A stretch of DNA of 64,000 nucleotides from Streptomyces antibioticus (lineage in GTDB: Bacteria > Actinomycetota > Actinomycetes > Streptomycetales > Streptomycetaceae): assembly GCF_001514065.1 (NCBI RefSeq), contig NZ_KQ948422.1:992001-1056000 (forward strand), in the 5' to 3' direction. The translations under genes were made by a program, and so were the position numbers. Position 1 is the first letter of the stretch; the number at the start of each line of letters is the position of its first letter. Under the pieces are notes generated by a model. It made no database searches. It was not told where the DNA came from and saw only the letters and a program-made list of their open reading frames with translations. Positions 24,322 to 32,110 of the stretch are shown here, one piece after another.

Positions 24322-25566
24322 CGGGGCTGAAGTTCCCGGGCTTGCACAACGGGCGCCACTGGCTGTGGTGCTTGGTTTGCGTCCTGTCCCACGCCCGGGT
24401 CTGGGGGGTGGGTCTGGGGCGGTTGACTGCGCCCCGCGTCGCCACAACTCTTCCGCACGCCGACGGATGTTGCGGGAGCCGTTGCGGTCTGCGTGATCAA
24501 CGAATCCGCAGGACCGGCACGCGAACCACGCCTGTGAGACACGGTTCGCCCTGTCGAGGTGGCCACACTCGGCGCAGGTGCGGGAGGTGTACGCCGGATC
24601 GACGAACACCACCGGCACACCCGCTCTGCGGGCCTTGTACGCGATAAATGCCCCCAGCTGGGCGAAGCTCCAGCTGGAGTGGGTGGCCCGTTGGGGCTTG
24701 CGAAGCCGTACCCGCTCACGGATGCCCGTCAGGTCTTCCAGGGCGATTCCGCGACCGGTGCGTTCCGCCTCGGCCACCACACGCTTCGAGATCTTGTGGT
24801 TGATGTCCTTCGCCCGCCGCGCCTCCTTACGGCGCCGCTTCTTCAGCCGGCGCTTGGCGGACGGGGTGTTCTTGCGCTGGAGCTTGGTGCGCAGCGTGCG
24901 CTCACGCAGGCGTCCGCGGTTCACGGCGCGTCCGGCCATGATCTGGCCGTCCGAGGTGGTCGCGATGTTCACGATGCCCAGGTCGATCCCCAGGAACTCC
25001 TCCACACCGGTGGCGGGTTCGGCCTCGCGGACCTCACACGTGGCGTTCAAAAACCACATGCCGTCCCTGAACAGCAGATCCGACTCGCCCCGGCGGTACA
25101 GGGCGAGGCGGGCCAGGTGCTCGGGAGAGGCGGTGAACGCCACGTTCTTCATCCGGCCCGACAGGGTCCAGATCGACACCGTCCTGTCCGGGATCTGCCA
25201 GGACAGCATCCGGTCGTCGTATGGCTGCGCACTCTCGGGCCGGAAGGCCACCGGTTTCTCGGCGGCCTTCCGGTAGCGCTTGGACCAGGGCTTGCCCAGG
25301 TTCCCGGCCTTCAGATTCGCCGCCAGCGCGGCGTACGCGTCACAGGTCTTCTTGATCACGTGCTGGGCAGCCTGCGCACCCAGCCCCCACCGCTCTTTGA
25401 CCTGGGTGTAGGTGTGCTCGCGCAGGGCGAAGTTCCGCCTCGCGTTCTTTTCGAACGCCACCTGTGACGCCCAGGTGGCAGCTGCGTTGCAGGCGTGCAG
25501 GGTTGCCTCAAGTGCCGCCGCCTGTAAAGGCGTTGGCAGCAGCTTCACCTGTACGACCAGCTTCAC
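24313..25566 (-). CDS. tnpB: IS200/IS605-family TnpB (RNA-guided nuclease-like)
   Basis: A 417-residue TnpB protein. The RuvC-like triad is intact: Asp195 (LGIDLG), Glu277 (ALEDLTG) and Asp360 (DHADRN). The zinc ribbon is complete (Cys331, Cys334, Cys350, Cys353). A basic, helix-turn-helix N-terminal region and a Lys/Arg-rich stretch at 225-255 bind RNA/DNA in relatives. The GTG at 25566 fits the family N-terminus (KLVVQVKLLPT); longer frames upstream lack similarity. No tnpA transposase is adjacent, so the element cannot move by itself. Family members are guided by an omega RNA made from the 3' end of the gene. The last 45 residues are low-complexity and overlap the terminal hairpin. Confidence 0.95.
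   Translation of the reverse strand: MKLVVQVKLLPTPLQAAALEATLHACNAAATWASQVAFEKNARRNFALREHTYTQVKERWGLGAQAAQHVIKKTCDAYAALAANLKAGNLGKPWSKRYRKAAEKPVAFRPESAQPYDDRMLSWQIPDRTVSIWTLSGRMKNVAFTASPEHLARLALYRRGESDLLFRDGMWFLNATCEVREAEPATGVEEFLGIDLGIVNIATTSDGQIMAGRAVNRGRLRERTLRTKLQRKNTPSAKRRLKKRRRKEARRAKDINHKISKRVVAEAERTGRGIALEDLTGIRERVRLRKPQRATHSSWSFAQLGAFIAYKARRAGVPVVFVDPAYTSRTCAECGHLDRANRVSQAWFACRSCGFVDHADRNGSRNIRRRAEELWRRGAQSTAPDPPPRPGRGTGRKPSTTASGARCASPGTSAPGR
24320..24340 (-). ncRNA. Right-end hairpin, probable 3' part of the omega RNA
   Basis: CCCGGG arms at 24320-24325 and 24335-24340 enclose a 9-nt loop. The hairpin lies inside the last codons of tnpB, whose TGA lies a few nt beyond it. In this transposon family the omega RNA overlaps the gene's 3' end and its guide is the flanking sequence beyond the element, here the tRNA-Cys-like DNA. 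Only the hairpin is seen; the RNA's full extent is not determined. Confidence 0.5.
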
Positions 25567-26044
25567 ACCCCTGACGCTACCCCTGCCCCCACGTTCCGGC
25601 ATTCGAACACCGCAATCTCCGCACCCACCCCTCCGGGCCGGAATCCGTGACGCCGCTCCGCACGGCAAGGTGCTGGGGCATTTCGCGCCGCACAGCTCAG
25701 AATGCGATTCCGGCCGGGGCTGAAGCCCCGGGGTTCCTCGCAGATCACGCTGAATTACGCATCGGCGCACCACTTCTTCCGGCCCCGCCAATTACACGGG
25801 TTTCCCCTGCGGTTGGCACGTCTCCGATCGTTGCCGCGGCGCCCCGGTCCGCTCCTTCCTCCTGGCTCGCTACTCACGGCTCAGACCGGTTACGTCAGTG
25901 GCATTGCGCCGAAACAGCCCTGACGGAGGCTCATAGCGACGCACCTCCGGTCCCCTCAGCAACTCGCCCCCCCACGTGACCGGGTTGACCGAACGACCGC
26001 ACCCCGGGCGGCGCGCGTGCCGGGGTTCGGATGAGGAGGAATTG
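25567..26044. other. Intergenic region with a second IS605-type end hairpin
   Basis: These 478 nt contain no convincing gene. The main structure is the hairpin at 25714-25731. The rest presumably holds the promoter of the amine oxidase gene, but no clear -35/-10 pair is visible; GAGGAGGAATTG just before 26045 is its ribosome site. Confidence 0.6.
25714..25731 (-). repeat. TnpB-end-like hairpin sharing CTTCAGCCCCGG with the other end
   Basis: A perfect 7-bp stem (CCGGGGC/GCCCCGG, loop TGAA). On the minus strand it contains CTTCAGCCCCGG, which is also in the hairpin at 24320-24340 in the same orientation. It may be the left subterminal structure of the element or the right end of a lost upstream copy. 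Confidence 0.55.
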
Positions 26045-27655
26045 ATGGCTGCAGAGCAATCCCCCGCGTCCCGCCGTGACTTCCTGAGATCCGTCGGCGC
26101 CGCCGGTGGCGCCGGGGTCCTGTACTCGGCGATGGGCGCACTCGGGCTCGCCCCGGTGCCCGACGTACAGGCGGACGAGTACCGGGCGCCCCGGCAGAGC
26201 GACTTCGCGCTCACCGGACGCGGCGCCAAGAAGGTGCTCGTGCTCGGCGGCGGCATAGCCGGCCTGGCGACGGCGTACGAACTGGGCAAGGCCGGCTACG
26301 ACTGTCAGATCCTGGAGGCGAACGACCGCCCCGGCGGCCGCAACTGGACGGTCCGCGGCGGCACGAAACTGACCGACCTCGACGGCCGCACACAGAAAGC
26401 GTCGTTCACCGACGGCCAGTACATGAACGCGGGCCCGGCCCGGCTGCCGCAGTCCCACGTCACCCTGGAGTACTGCCGGGAACTCGGCGTCGAACTCCAG
26501 GTGTTCACCAACCAGAACGCCAACGCGTACATCTATCACGAGAACAGTGCCGCCCTCGCGGGCAAGCCCGTGCGCTGGCGGACGGCGAAGGCCGACGTCT
26601 ACGGCTACCTCTCCGAACTGCTCGCCAAGGCCACCGACCAGGGCGCCCTGGACGCACGGCTCACCGCGCAGGACAAGGAGCGACTGATCGCGTTCCTGCA
26701 GGGCTTCGGCGCCATCAAGGGCAAGGCCGACGGCTACGCCTACACCGGCAGCGACCGCCGCGGCTACTCCGTCGAACCCGGCGCGGCCTTCGAGGACGGC
26801 ACCGTCCTCGGCCCGGTGCCAACGTTGTCGGACGTCGTCGCCAGCGGCGTGGGGCAGCGCTTCGCCTTCGAATTCGGCTACGACCAGGCCATGTTGATGT
26901 TCCAGCCGGTGGGCGGCATGGACGCGATCCCGTACGCCCTGGCCAAGGCGATCGGCCGGCACCGCATCACCTATGGCGCCACCGTCCAGGAGGTCAAGGA
27001 CCTGCCCAACGGTGCCGAGGTCACGTACAAGGACACCGGCGGCCGCACCCGCACCCAGCGCGCCGACTTCGTCGTCGCGGCCATGCCGCCGATGGTCATG
27101 GCCCGTCTGAAGCACAACCTGGGGACGAACGTCACCGCCGCACTGAAGTACGCCGTCCCGACCCCCGTGGGCAAGGTCGGGCTCGAATACCGCAGCCGCT
27201 GGTGGGAGACGGACGAGCACATCTACGGCGGCATCACACCGACCGACACGGACCTGGCCACCATCTGGTACCCCTCGTACGGCTACCAGGGCCGTCGCGG
27301 CACACTCATCGGCTACTACAACTTCGGTGCCAACGCCGTCGCGTACAGCGACCTGCCGCACGCTGAGCGCGTCGCGCGGGCGGTGAGCCGGGGTGTGAAG
27401 ATCCACGGCGACAAGTACCGCACCGAGCTCGATCACTCCTTCAGCGTGGCCTGGCACCGCACGCCTCACATCGAGGCCGGCTGGGTGGGCTGGCCCTCGC
27501 AGACCGGTGCCGAGTACAGGCTGCTCAACCAGCCGGCCGGGCACGTCTACTTCGCCGGTGATTGGCTCAGCCATGTCATCGCCTGGCAGCACGGCGCGTT
27601 CAGCTCGGCCCGCAAGGTCGTGACCGACATCCACGCGAGGGTGATGACCGCATGA
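26045..27655 (+). CDS. Tat-exported flavin monoamine/L-amino-acid oxidase
   Basis: A 536-residue FAD oxidase. Residues 1-40 are a Tat signal (SRRDFLRSVGAAGG, twin Arg at 10-11). The FAD motif VLGGGIAGLATAYELGKAGY is near 66-85, the GGRNW motif is near 97, and the C-terminal FAD-contact region VYFAGDWLSHVIAWQHGAF is near 500. It resembles secreted streptomycete L-amino-acid and polyamine oxidases, which release hydrogen peroxide, ammonia and a keto acid or aldehyde. A strong ribosome site (GAGGAGG) precedes the ATG. Substrate choice between amino acid and amine is undecided. Confidence 0.92.
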   Translation: MAAEQSPASRRDFLRSVGAAGGAGVLYSAMGALGLAPVPDVQADEYRAPRQSDFALTGRGAKKVLVLGGGIAGLATAYELGKAGYDCQILEANDRPGGRNWTVRGGTKLTDLDGRTQKASFTDGQYMNAGPARLPQSHVTLEYCRELGVELQVFTNQNANAYIYHENSAALAGKPVRWRTAKADVYGYLSELLAKATDQGALDARLTAQDKERLIAFLQGFGAIKGKADGYAYTGSDRRGYSVEPGAAFEDGTVLGPVPTLSDVVASGVGQRFAFEFGYDQAMLMFQPVGGMDAIPYALAKAIGRHRITYGATVQEVKDLPNGAEVTYKDTGGRTRTQRADFVVAAMPPMVMARLKHNLGTNVTAALKYAVPTPVGKVGLEYRSRWWETDEHIYGGITPTDTDLATIWYPSYGYQGRRGTLIGYYNFGANAVAYSDLPHAERVARAVSRGVKIHGDKYRTELDHSFSVAWHRTPHIEAGWVGWPSQTGAEYRLLNQPAGHVYFAGDWLSHVIAWQHGAFSSARKVVTDIHARVMTA

Positions 27656-27703
27656 AGCGGTGTACGGGGGTTGTGATCGGTACGCCCCTGACCGCGACAG
27701 TGC

Positions 27704-28594
27704 TCAGGCCTGCGCGTGTGGGGTGCGGATGCCGTCGATGATGCGGGTCCAGTTGTCGCCGCCGTGGCCGTCGTCGATCGCGCGGACGTAATGGCGCTGA
27801 ACCGCGCGAGGCAGGGCGAGATCGATGCCCGCCTGCTCACTCGCCGCGACGATGTGGTCGGCGGTGGCCCCCATCATCGTCGCGGTGCTCAGGTTGCCCG
27901 GGTGTTCGCCGGCGTCGATCTGGGCGGCCGGGTTCTCGCCCGCCTCCAGCATGGCCGGGATGCCGACGAGGGTCGGCATCAGCTCCGGGAAGACGTCGCT
28001 CGCCTTGAGGCCCTCCGACTGGAGCAGTGCGATGGCGTGCGTGAGGGACGACAGCGTGGTGAGGAAGACGTCGAGGTGCGCCAGGTACATCAGCTGGGCC
28101 AGGCCGGGGTCCTCGCCGAGATAGCGGGGTGTCCCGATCCGGGCGAGTGTTTCCTGATGCCGGTCCATGGCCTCACGTGGTCCGCTGTAGTAGGCGTACG
28201 CCGCCTCGGTGCCGACCATCGGGGCCGGCACCATCACGCCGCCGGTCAGGAACGTCGCTCCGTGGCCGGCCGCCCATGCCGCGGCCTCACGGGTGCGGTC
28301 CGGGGTGTCGGAGCTGAGATTGGCCAAGGTCCGCCCCCGTAGCGACGCCGTCGCGTCGCCCAGGATGTCCCACATGGCCTGGTAGTCGGTCAGGCTGAGG
28401 ATGATGAGGTCGCCGGCCGCGACGGCCTGCTCGGGTGTGTCGGCGAGCTGTGCCCCTGCCGCGACCACGTCGTCGGCGCGACGTGGCGTGCGGTTCCACA
28501 CCGTGACCGGATGTCCGGCTCGCATGAGGGAGCGGGCCATTGCCTGGCCCATCGGGCCGAGACCGAGCACGGTGACAGGTGAGCGAGTGGGCAT
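27704..28594 (-). CDS. Imine-reductase-like NAD(P)-dependent dehydrogenase
   Basis: A 296-residue protein of the beta-hydroxyacid-dehydrogenase/imine reductase family. The N-terminal Rossmann motif is GLGPMGQAM (11-19). Residues 119-138 follow the imine-reductase hallmark (GVMVPAPMVGTEAAYAYYSG). In the C-terminal helical domain, Tyr170 in LAQLMYLAHLD aligns with the catalytic Asp/Tyr of imine reductases, making it a Tyr-type enzyme. It reduces cyclic imines or similar C=N bonds with NADPH. AGGAG 8 nt upstream supports the ATG at 28594. It diverges from an HxlR regulator and converges on the amine oxidase. Confidence 0.9.
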   Translation of the reverse strand: MPTRSPVTVLGLGPMGQAMARSLMRAGHPVTVWNRTPRRADDVVAAGAQLADTPEQAVAAGDLIILSLTDYQAMWDILGDATASLRGRTLANLSSDTPDRTREAAAWAAGHGATFLTGGVMVPAPMVGTEAAYAYYSGPREAMDRHQETLARIGTPRYLGEDPGLAQLMYLAHLDVFLTTLSSLTHAIALLQSEGLKASDVFPELMPTLVGIPAMLEAGENPAAQIDAGEHPGNLSTATMMGATADHIVAASEQAGIDLALPRAVQRHYVRAIDDGHGGDNWTRIIDGIRTPHAQA

Positions 28595-28622
28595 GGGTCA
28601 AACTCCTTGGAGACGCCGGGGG

Positions 28623-28646
28623 TTGATCTCTTGATCTCTTGATCTC
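28623..28646. repeat. Three tandem copies of TTGATCTC
   Basis: An exact 8-bp unit repeats three times between the imine-reductase start and the operator-like palindrome. It lies in the 5' untranslated region of the imine-reductase-like gene. Slippage-prone repeats of this kind may vary in copy number between strains; a regulatory effect is speculative. Confidence 0.85.
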
Positions 28647-28698
28647 TCGCCGACCAGCTTCGCCTTGGCCGACGCCCCTCGGAAGTACCGACTAAATA

Positions 28699-28730
28699 GT
28701 GGGGTACACACCAGTTGGTAAGTACCCCAC
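28699..28730. promoter_or_regulatory. Inverted repeat GTGGGGTAC / GTACCCCAC, likely HxlR operator
   Basis: Perfect 9-bp arms at 28699-28707 and 28722-28730 are separated by 14 nt, one to two helical turns apart, in the divergent gap between the imine-reductase-like gene and the HxlR gene. HxlR proteins bind as dimers to such dyads next to their own genes. The fit of position, symmetry and neighbour is good. Confidence 0.75.
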
Positions 28731-28754
28731 CCACCTGAACCGAACGAGGTGCCC

Positions 28755-29129
28755 ATGCCCGCCCGTCGAGGCCCTTACATCTGCGGAATCGATGCCGCAC
28801 TGGATGTCGTGAGCGGAAAGTGGAAGGGCCTCATTCTTTGGGAGTTGCATGCCCACGGCACCCGCCGCTTCGCCGAGTTGCGTCGGGCGCTGCCGGGAGT
28901 GAGCGAGAAGATGCTGACCCAGCACCTGCGCCAGATGGAGGAGGACGGCCTCATCGACCGCAAGGTCTACGCAGAGGTGCCGCCGAAGGTCGAGTACTCA
29001 CTCACGGATGCAGGCGCCGCGCTCAACGAGGCATTGCGCCCGCTCGGCGACTGGGGAAGCGAGCGACTGCGGCGGAACGGCCTCGCCGTCGTGGTTCCCC
29101 CGCCGTCGCAGGACCCGACAACGGCCTGA
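28755..29129 (+). CDS. HxlR-family transcriptional regulator
   Basis: A 124-residue winged-helix regulator. The HxlR core is clear: ALDVVSGKWKGLILWEL, then RFAELRRALPGVSEKMLTQHLRQME (recognition helix), then a wing with VEYSLTDAG. A Cys near residue 10 (YICGID) is at the position that senses electrophiles or thiol stress in some relatives. GAGG precedes the ATG at 28755. It is divergent from the imine-reductase-like gene and most likely controls it through the palindrome between them. Confidence 0.92.
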   Translation: MPARRGPYICGIDAALDVVSGKWKGLILWELHAHGTRRFAELRRALPGVSEKMLTQHLRQMEEDGLIDRKVYAEVPPKVEYSLTDAGAALNEALRPLGDWGSERLRRNGLAVVVPPPSQDPTTA

Positions 29130-29322
29130 CATCGCCTTGATCGGCCTCACCACCGCCCTGATCCCCGGTCCTCCCGCGCCCCTGCCCCGCATGAGGTGCG
29201 AGGCCGCCCGCCCGATGCTGCAATGGGCTGACAGGAGTCACCCTTGCGGTCGCCGACGTGCCGGCCCAGGTGCACTTGCTCCGGACGCCGCGAAGGACCG
29301 AATCCGCTTTTGGGGAGTGGTC

Positions 29323-29772
29323 GTGAACACAGAGCTGGAAGACATGGGACCTGTCGACTACCTGGTCCTCGAATTCCCGGGCAACCGCATGACGGGAGAG
29401 GGATTTCCCCTGCTCCTCGACCTCGTCGACCGCGGCATCATCCGCGTTCTCGACCTGGTGTTCGTCCGTAAGGAAGCGGACGGCACGGTGGCCGGGCTGG
29501 AACTTCAGGACATCGGCGAGGGCGTCGACCTGACCGTGTTCGAAGGAGCCTCCTCAGGCCTGCTCGACCACAGCGACCTGCAGGACGCAGCCTCGGCGCT
29601 GGAGGCGGACACCTCGGCCGCGATCCTCGTGTACGAGAACACCTGGGCCGCACCGCTGGCCCGCGAGCTGCGACGCGGCGGTGCCCAGATGGTGGCCGGC
29701 GGCAGAATCCCGGTGCAGGCCCTGCTCGCGTCGCTCGACGCTCTTGAGCAGACCACCCCGCTCAGTTCCTGA
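29323..29772 (+). CDS. DUF6325-family (DUF1269-like) protein
   Basis: A 149-residue protein beginning with the family opening MGPVDYLVLEFPGN near residue 8, then a ferredoxin-like fold and a helical end (AILVYENTWAAPLARELRRGGA). Such proteins are common in actinomycetes beside SHOCT-domain proteins, as here, and are linked to stress responses only by context. GGGGAG 5 nt upstream supports the GTG at 29323. The function is unknown. Confidence 0.85.
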   Translation: MNTELEDMGPVDYLVLEFPGNRMTGEGFPLLLDLVDRGIIRVLDLVFVRKEADGTVAGLELQDIGEGVDLTVFEGASSGLLDHSDLQDAASALEADTSAAILVYENTWAAPLARELRRGGAQMVAGGRIPVQALLASLDALEQTTPLSS

Positions 29773-29797
29773 CCGCGTACAACCCTAAGGACACACC

Positions 29798-30091
29798 ATG
29801 CCGGGACTTCTTCGAGGCGTCGCACGGACCGCCGTGATCTCGGGCACCGCCACAGCGGTGTCCAACCGTGTCTCCAGGCGTCAGGCCGGCCGCTGGGCAC
29901 AGCAGCAGCCCGCTCACGAACAGCCGGCCGCCGCGGCACCTCCCGCCCCGCCCCGGACTGCGGCACCGTCCTCCACGGGCGACGACATGACCACCAAGAT
30001 CGACCAGCTCAAGCAGCTGGCCGACCTCAAGGCCCAGGGAATCCTGACCGACGAGGAGATGCAGGCCCAGAAGCGCCAGATCCTCGGCTGA
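29798..30091 (+). CDS. SHOCT-domain small protein
   Basis: A 97-residue protein. An Arg-rich N-terminus (LLRGVARTAVISGTATAVSNRV) is followed by an Ala/Pro/Gln linker and a C-terminal SHOCT motif (IDQLKQLADLKAQGILTDEE), a short helical oligomerisation element. It lies 25 nt after the DUF6325 gene, with which it is often paired. AAGGA precedes the ATG. The role is unknown; membrane-linked stress protein is a guess from family context. Confidence 0.88.
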   Translation: MPGLLRGVARTAVISGTATAVSNRVSRRQAGRWAQQQPAHEQPAAAAPPAPPRTAAPSSTGDDMTTKIDQLKQLADLKAQGILTDEEMQAQKRQILG

Positions 30092-30127
30092 GCGCTGACG
30101 CGGATCGCCTCCGGTCCTCCCCGTCAG

Positions 30128-30382
30128 TCAGTCCTCGTCCGCCGCACGGACCGCCTGCGGCGTCCGCCAGGACAGTTCGATCTCCAGGTCTATCTCGCCG
30201 TCCTCGAGCTCGACCTCGAGCTCGGTGTGCAGCTCGTCCGGGATCCGCACCGTCAGCCGGCCCGGGCCGATGTCCAGCTCCGCCTGCCCACCGCGTCTGA
30301 GCGCGGCTGCCACGGCCTCGAGCTGGTCGGCCGCCTCGATACGCGACAGCGTCCGCTTCTGTTCGAACTCGAGATCACTCAC
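30128..30382 (-). CDS. Amphi-Trp domain-containing protein
   Basis: An 84-residue protein matching the small amphi-Trp domain: an N-terminal acidic/helical part (EQKRTLSRIEAADQLEAVAAAL), then alternating strands ending in EIDLEIELSW. It is highly acidic at the C-terminus. The domain is widespread in actinobacteria and haloarchaea, and its function is not established. It converges on the SHOCT gene with only 36 nt between. Confidence 0.88.
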   Translation of the reverse strand: MSDLEFEQKRTLSRIEAADQLEAVAAALRRGGQAELDIGPGRLTVRIPDELHTELEVELEDGEIDLEIELSWRTPQAVRAADED

Positions 30383-30592
30383 GGTGCCTCCCAGATCCGG
30401 AAGAGCCGACGTCTCTCATTGTCACGCCGCCACGCGGCATCGGCCCGGCGGGAGCGCCGGCCGCCTGCCCTGCCTCCCCCTTCCTGAGCCGCCGTCCAGC
30501 CAGACCGCTCAGGCGATGAAACACGGCGCGACCGATGAGTTCGGGGCTCCCGCCCGGTCCAAGCTCGTGACACCTCAGGAAAGGACGCTGTC

Positions 30593-31201
30593 ATGTCGGA
30601 GCTTCTCGTCGACTTCATCACCTCCCTGGACGGCTGTGCCTCGGGAGAGGGGTGGCCCGGGTTCTGGGGCCTGGAGGGCCCGGAGTACCTCGCATGGCTC
30701 GGTGAACAGCCCGAGGTCACCTATCTGATGGGAGCGAACACCTACCGCCTGATGTCGGGCTTCGCCGCAGGCGAGATCCCCGCCGGCCAGGACGAGTTCC
30801 GTCCCGAAGAGGAAGCATCCGTCGACCAGCTCACGCAAGCATCCAAGGTGGTGTTCTCCTCCACCCTCGAAGATCCCCTGACCTGGGCCAACTCCACGCT
30901 CATCCGCGACGACGCCGTCGAGGCGGTGCGTGCCATGAAGTCGACCGGCCCGGGGCTCATCAGCACGATCGGCAGCCTCAGCCTGTCCCGGTCCCTGCTC
31001 CGGGCCGGACTCGTTGACCGCTTCCGCGTCGTCATGTTCCCCGTGATCACCGGCGCCACCGGCGAGGAACGCATCTACGACGGCTATCCGGACGTGGCCC
31101 TGGAGATGACCGACCACCGCACCTTCGACGGCCGCATCCAGCTGGTCGAGTACAAGCCCCGCGTACTCGAACACCCGCCGCTCGGCACCCCGGCCGACTG
31201 A
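30593..31201 (+). CDS. Dihydrofolate-reductase-fold (RibD C-terminal) protein
   Basis: A 202-residue protein of the RibD C-terminal/DHFR-like family, starting with LLVDFITSLDGCASG. Other marks are MGANTYRLMSGF near residue 48 and the NADP-contacting IGSLSLSRSLL stretch near 125. These stand-alone proteins are frequent in actinomycetes; most have no known substrate, and true folate reductase activity is unlikely. AAAGGA precedes the ATG. Confidence 0.9.
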   Translation: MSELLVDFITSLDGCASGEGWPGFWGLEGPEYLAWLGEQPEVTYLMGANTYRLMSGFAAGEIPAGQDEFRPEEEASVDQLTQASKVVFSSTLEDPLTWANSTLIRDDAVEAVRAMKSTGPGLISTIGSLSLSRSLLRAGLVDRFRVVMFPVITGATGEERIYDGYPDVALEMTDHRTFDGRIQLVEYKPRVLEHPPLGTPAD

Positions 31202-31217
31202 CCAGCAGGAGGAAGTG

Positions 31218-32069
31218 GTGTCCCCGCCTCGGCACACCTATCAGGTCCTGCCCACCAGACGGACGCAGGGGACCGGTGTGCCCTGGCCACATGATGTGCA
31301 GATCGCGCTCCCCCCGTCGTACGAGCACGATGACCGCGGCTACCCCGTGCTGTGGGTGACCGACGCGTCCCTCAGCTTCCCGCTGACCGTCGGCCTGGTG
31401 AACTGGCTCCACACCGTGCAGGAGATCGCCGAGCTCATCGTGATCGGCATCGGCGCTCCCGACGAGAGCGACCCCGCCGAGTTCGGCGCGCGTCGCACAC
31501 ACGACTTCTATCCGAGGCCGAGATGGGTCAATGCCGGGCCCGGCGGCGCGCACATGGAAGCACAGTTCGGCGACATGCCGACGGGCGGCGGCGCCGGGGC
31601 ATTTCTGTCGTTCCTCGTGGACGAGTTGCGCCCGCTGTTGGCGCGCGAGTTCCGGTTCGAGGACCATCACGGTCTCGCGGGATTCTCCGGCGGCGGCCAC
31701 TTCGTCGGCTTCGCCCTGCTGTCCCGACCGGCGGCCTTCGGCTGCTATCTGGCCGGCAGCCCAGCCCTCAGCGGATGTGAGGATCTGCTGTTCACGCTGG
31801 AGGCCGAGTACGCCGCGACCCACGACGACCTGGCGGCGAAGGTGTTCCTCGGCGCGGGCGAGGCGGAGCTGACCGATCCCTATCTGGCCGCCGCCGACAT
31901 CCTCGGTTCGATGACCCGCATGGCGCAGTTGCTGCGGCTGCGCAACTACCCGTCCCTGGAGCTCACCTCCCGCCTGTACCCGAGGCAGACCCACGGGTCG
32001 GCGTTGCCGTACGCGTTGAACGAGGGCCTGCGCACGCTGTACCCGCGCACCCACCCCGGCAACGGATGA
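31218..32069 (+). CDS. Alpha/beta-hydrolase-fold esterase (Fes/EsteraseD-like)
   Basis: A 283-residue hydrolase resembling the siderophore-esterase/esterase D group (IroE/BesA-like). The nucleophile Ser lies in GFSGGGH near residue 154. A His near the C-terminus (RQTHGSALP) and an acid near 215 (GAGEAELTDP) could complete the triad. AGGAGG 5 nt before the GTG at 31218 decides the start over a GTG one codon earlier. It follows the DHFR-like gene by 16 nt. There is no signal peptide, so the substrate is cytoplasmic; a siderophore or small ester is possible. Confidence 0.85.
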   Translation: MSPPRHTYQVLPTRRTQGTGVPWPHDVQIALPPSYEHDDRGYPVLWVTDASLSFPLTVGLVNWLHTVQEIAELIVIGIGAPDESDPAEFGARRTHDFYPRPRWVNAGPGGAHMEAQFGDMPTGGGAGAFLSFLVDELRPLLAREFRFEDHHGLAGFSGGGHFVGFALLSRPAAFGCYLAGSPALSGCEDLLFTLEAEYAATHDDLAAKVFLGAGEAELTDPYLAAADILGSMTRMAQLLRLRNYPSLELTSRLYPRQTHGSALPYALNEGLRTLYPRTHPGNG

Positions 32070-32110
32070 TGCGGATCCGCAGAGTGCTCCCGCCCAAGGC
32101 GTGGGTGTGC

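Noticed and set aside
25931-27634. 567-codon frame antisense to the amine oxidase
   Set aside because: The sense frame has a Tat signal and FAD motifs; the antisense has only Gly/Val/Arg-rich sequence.
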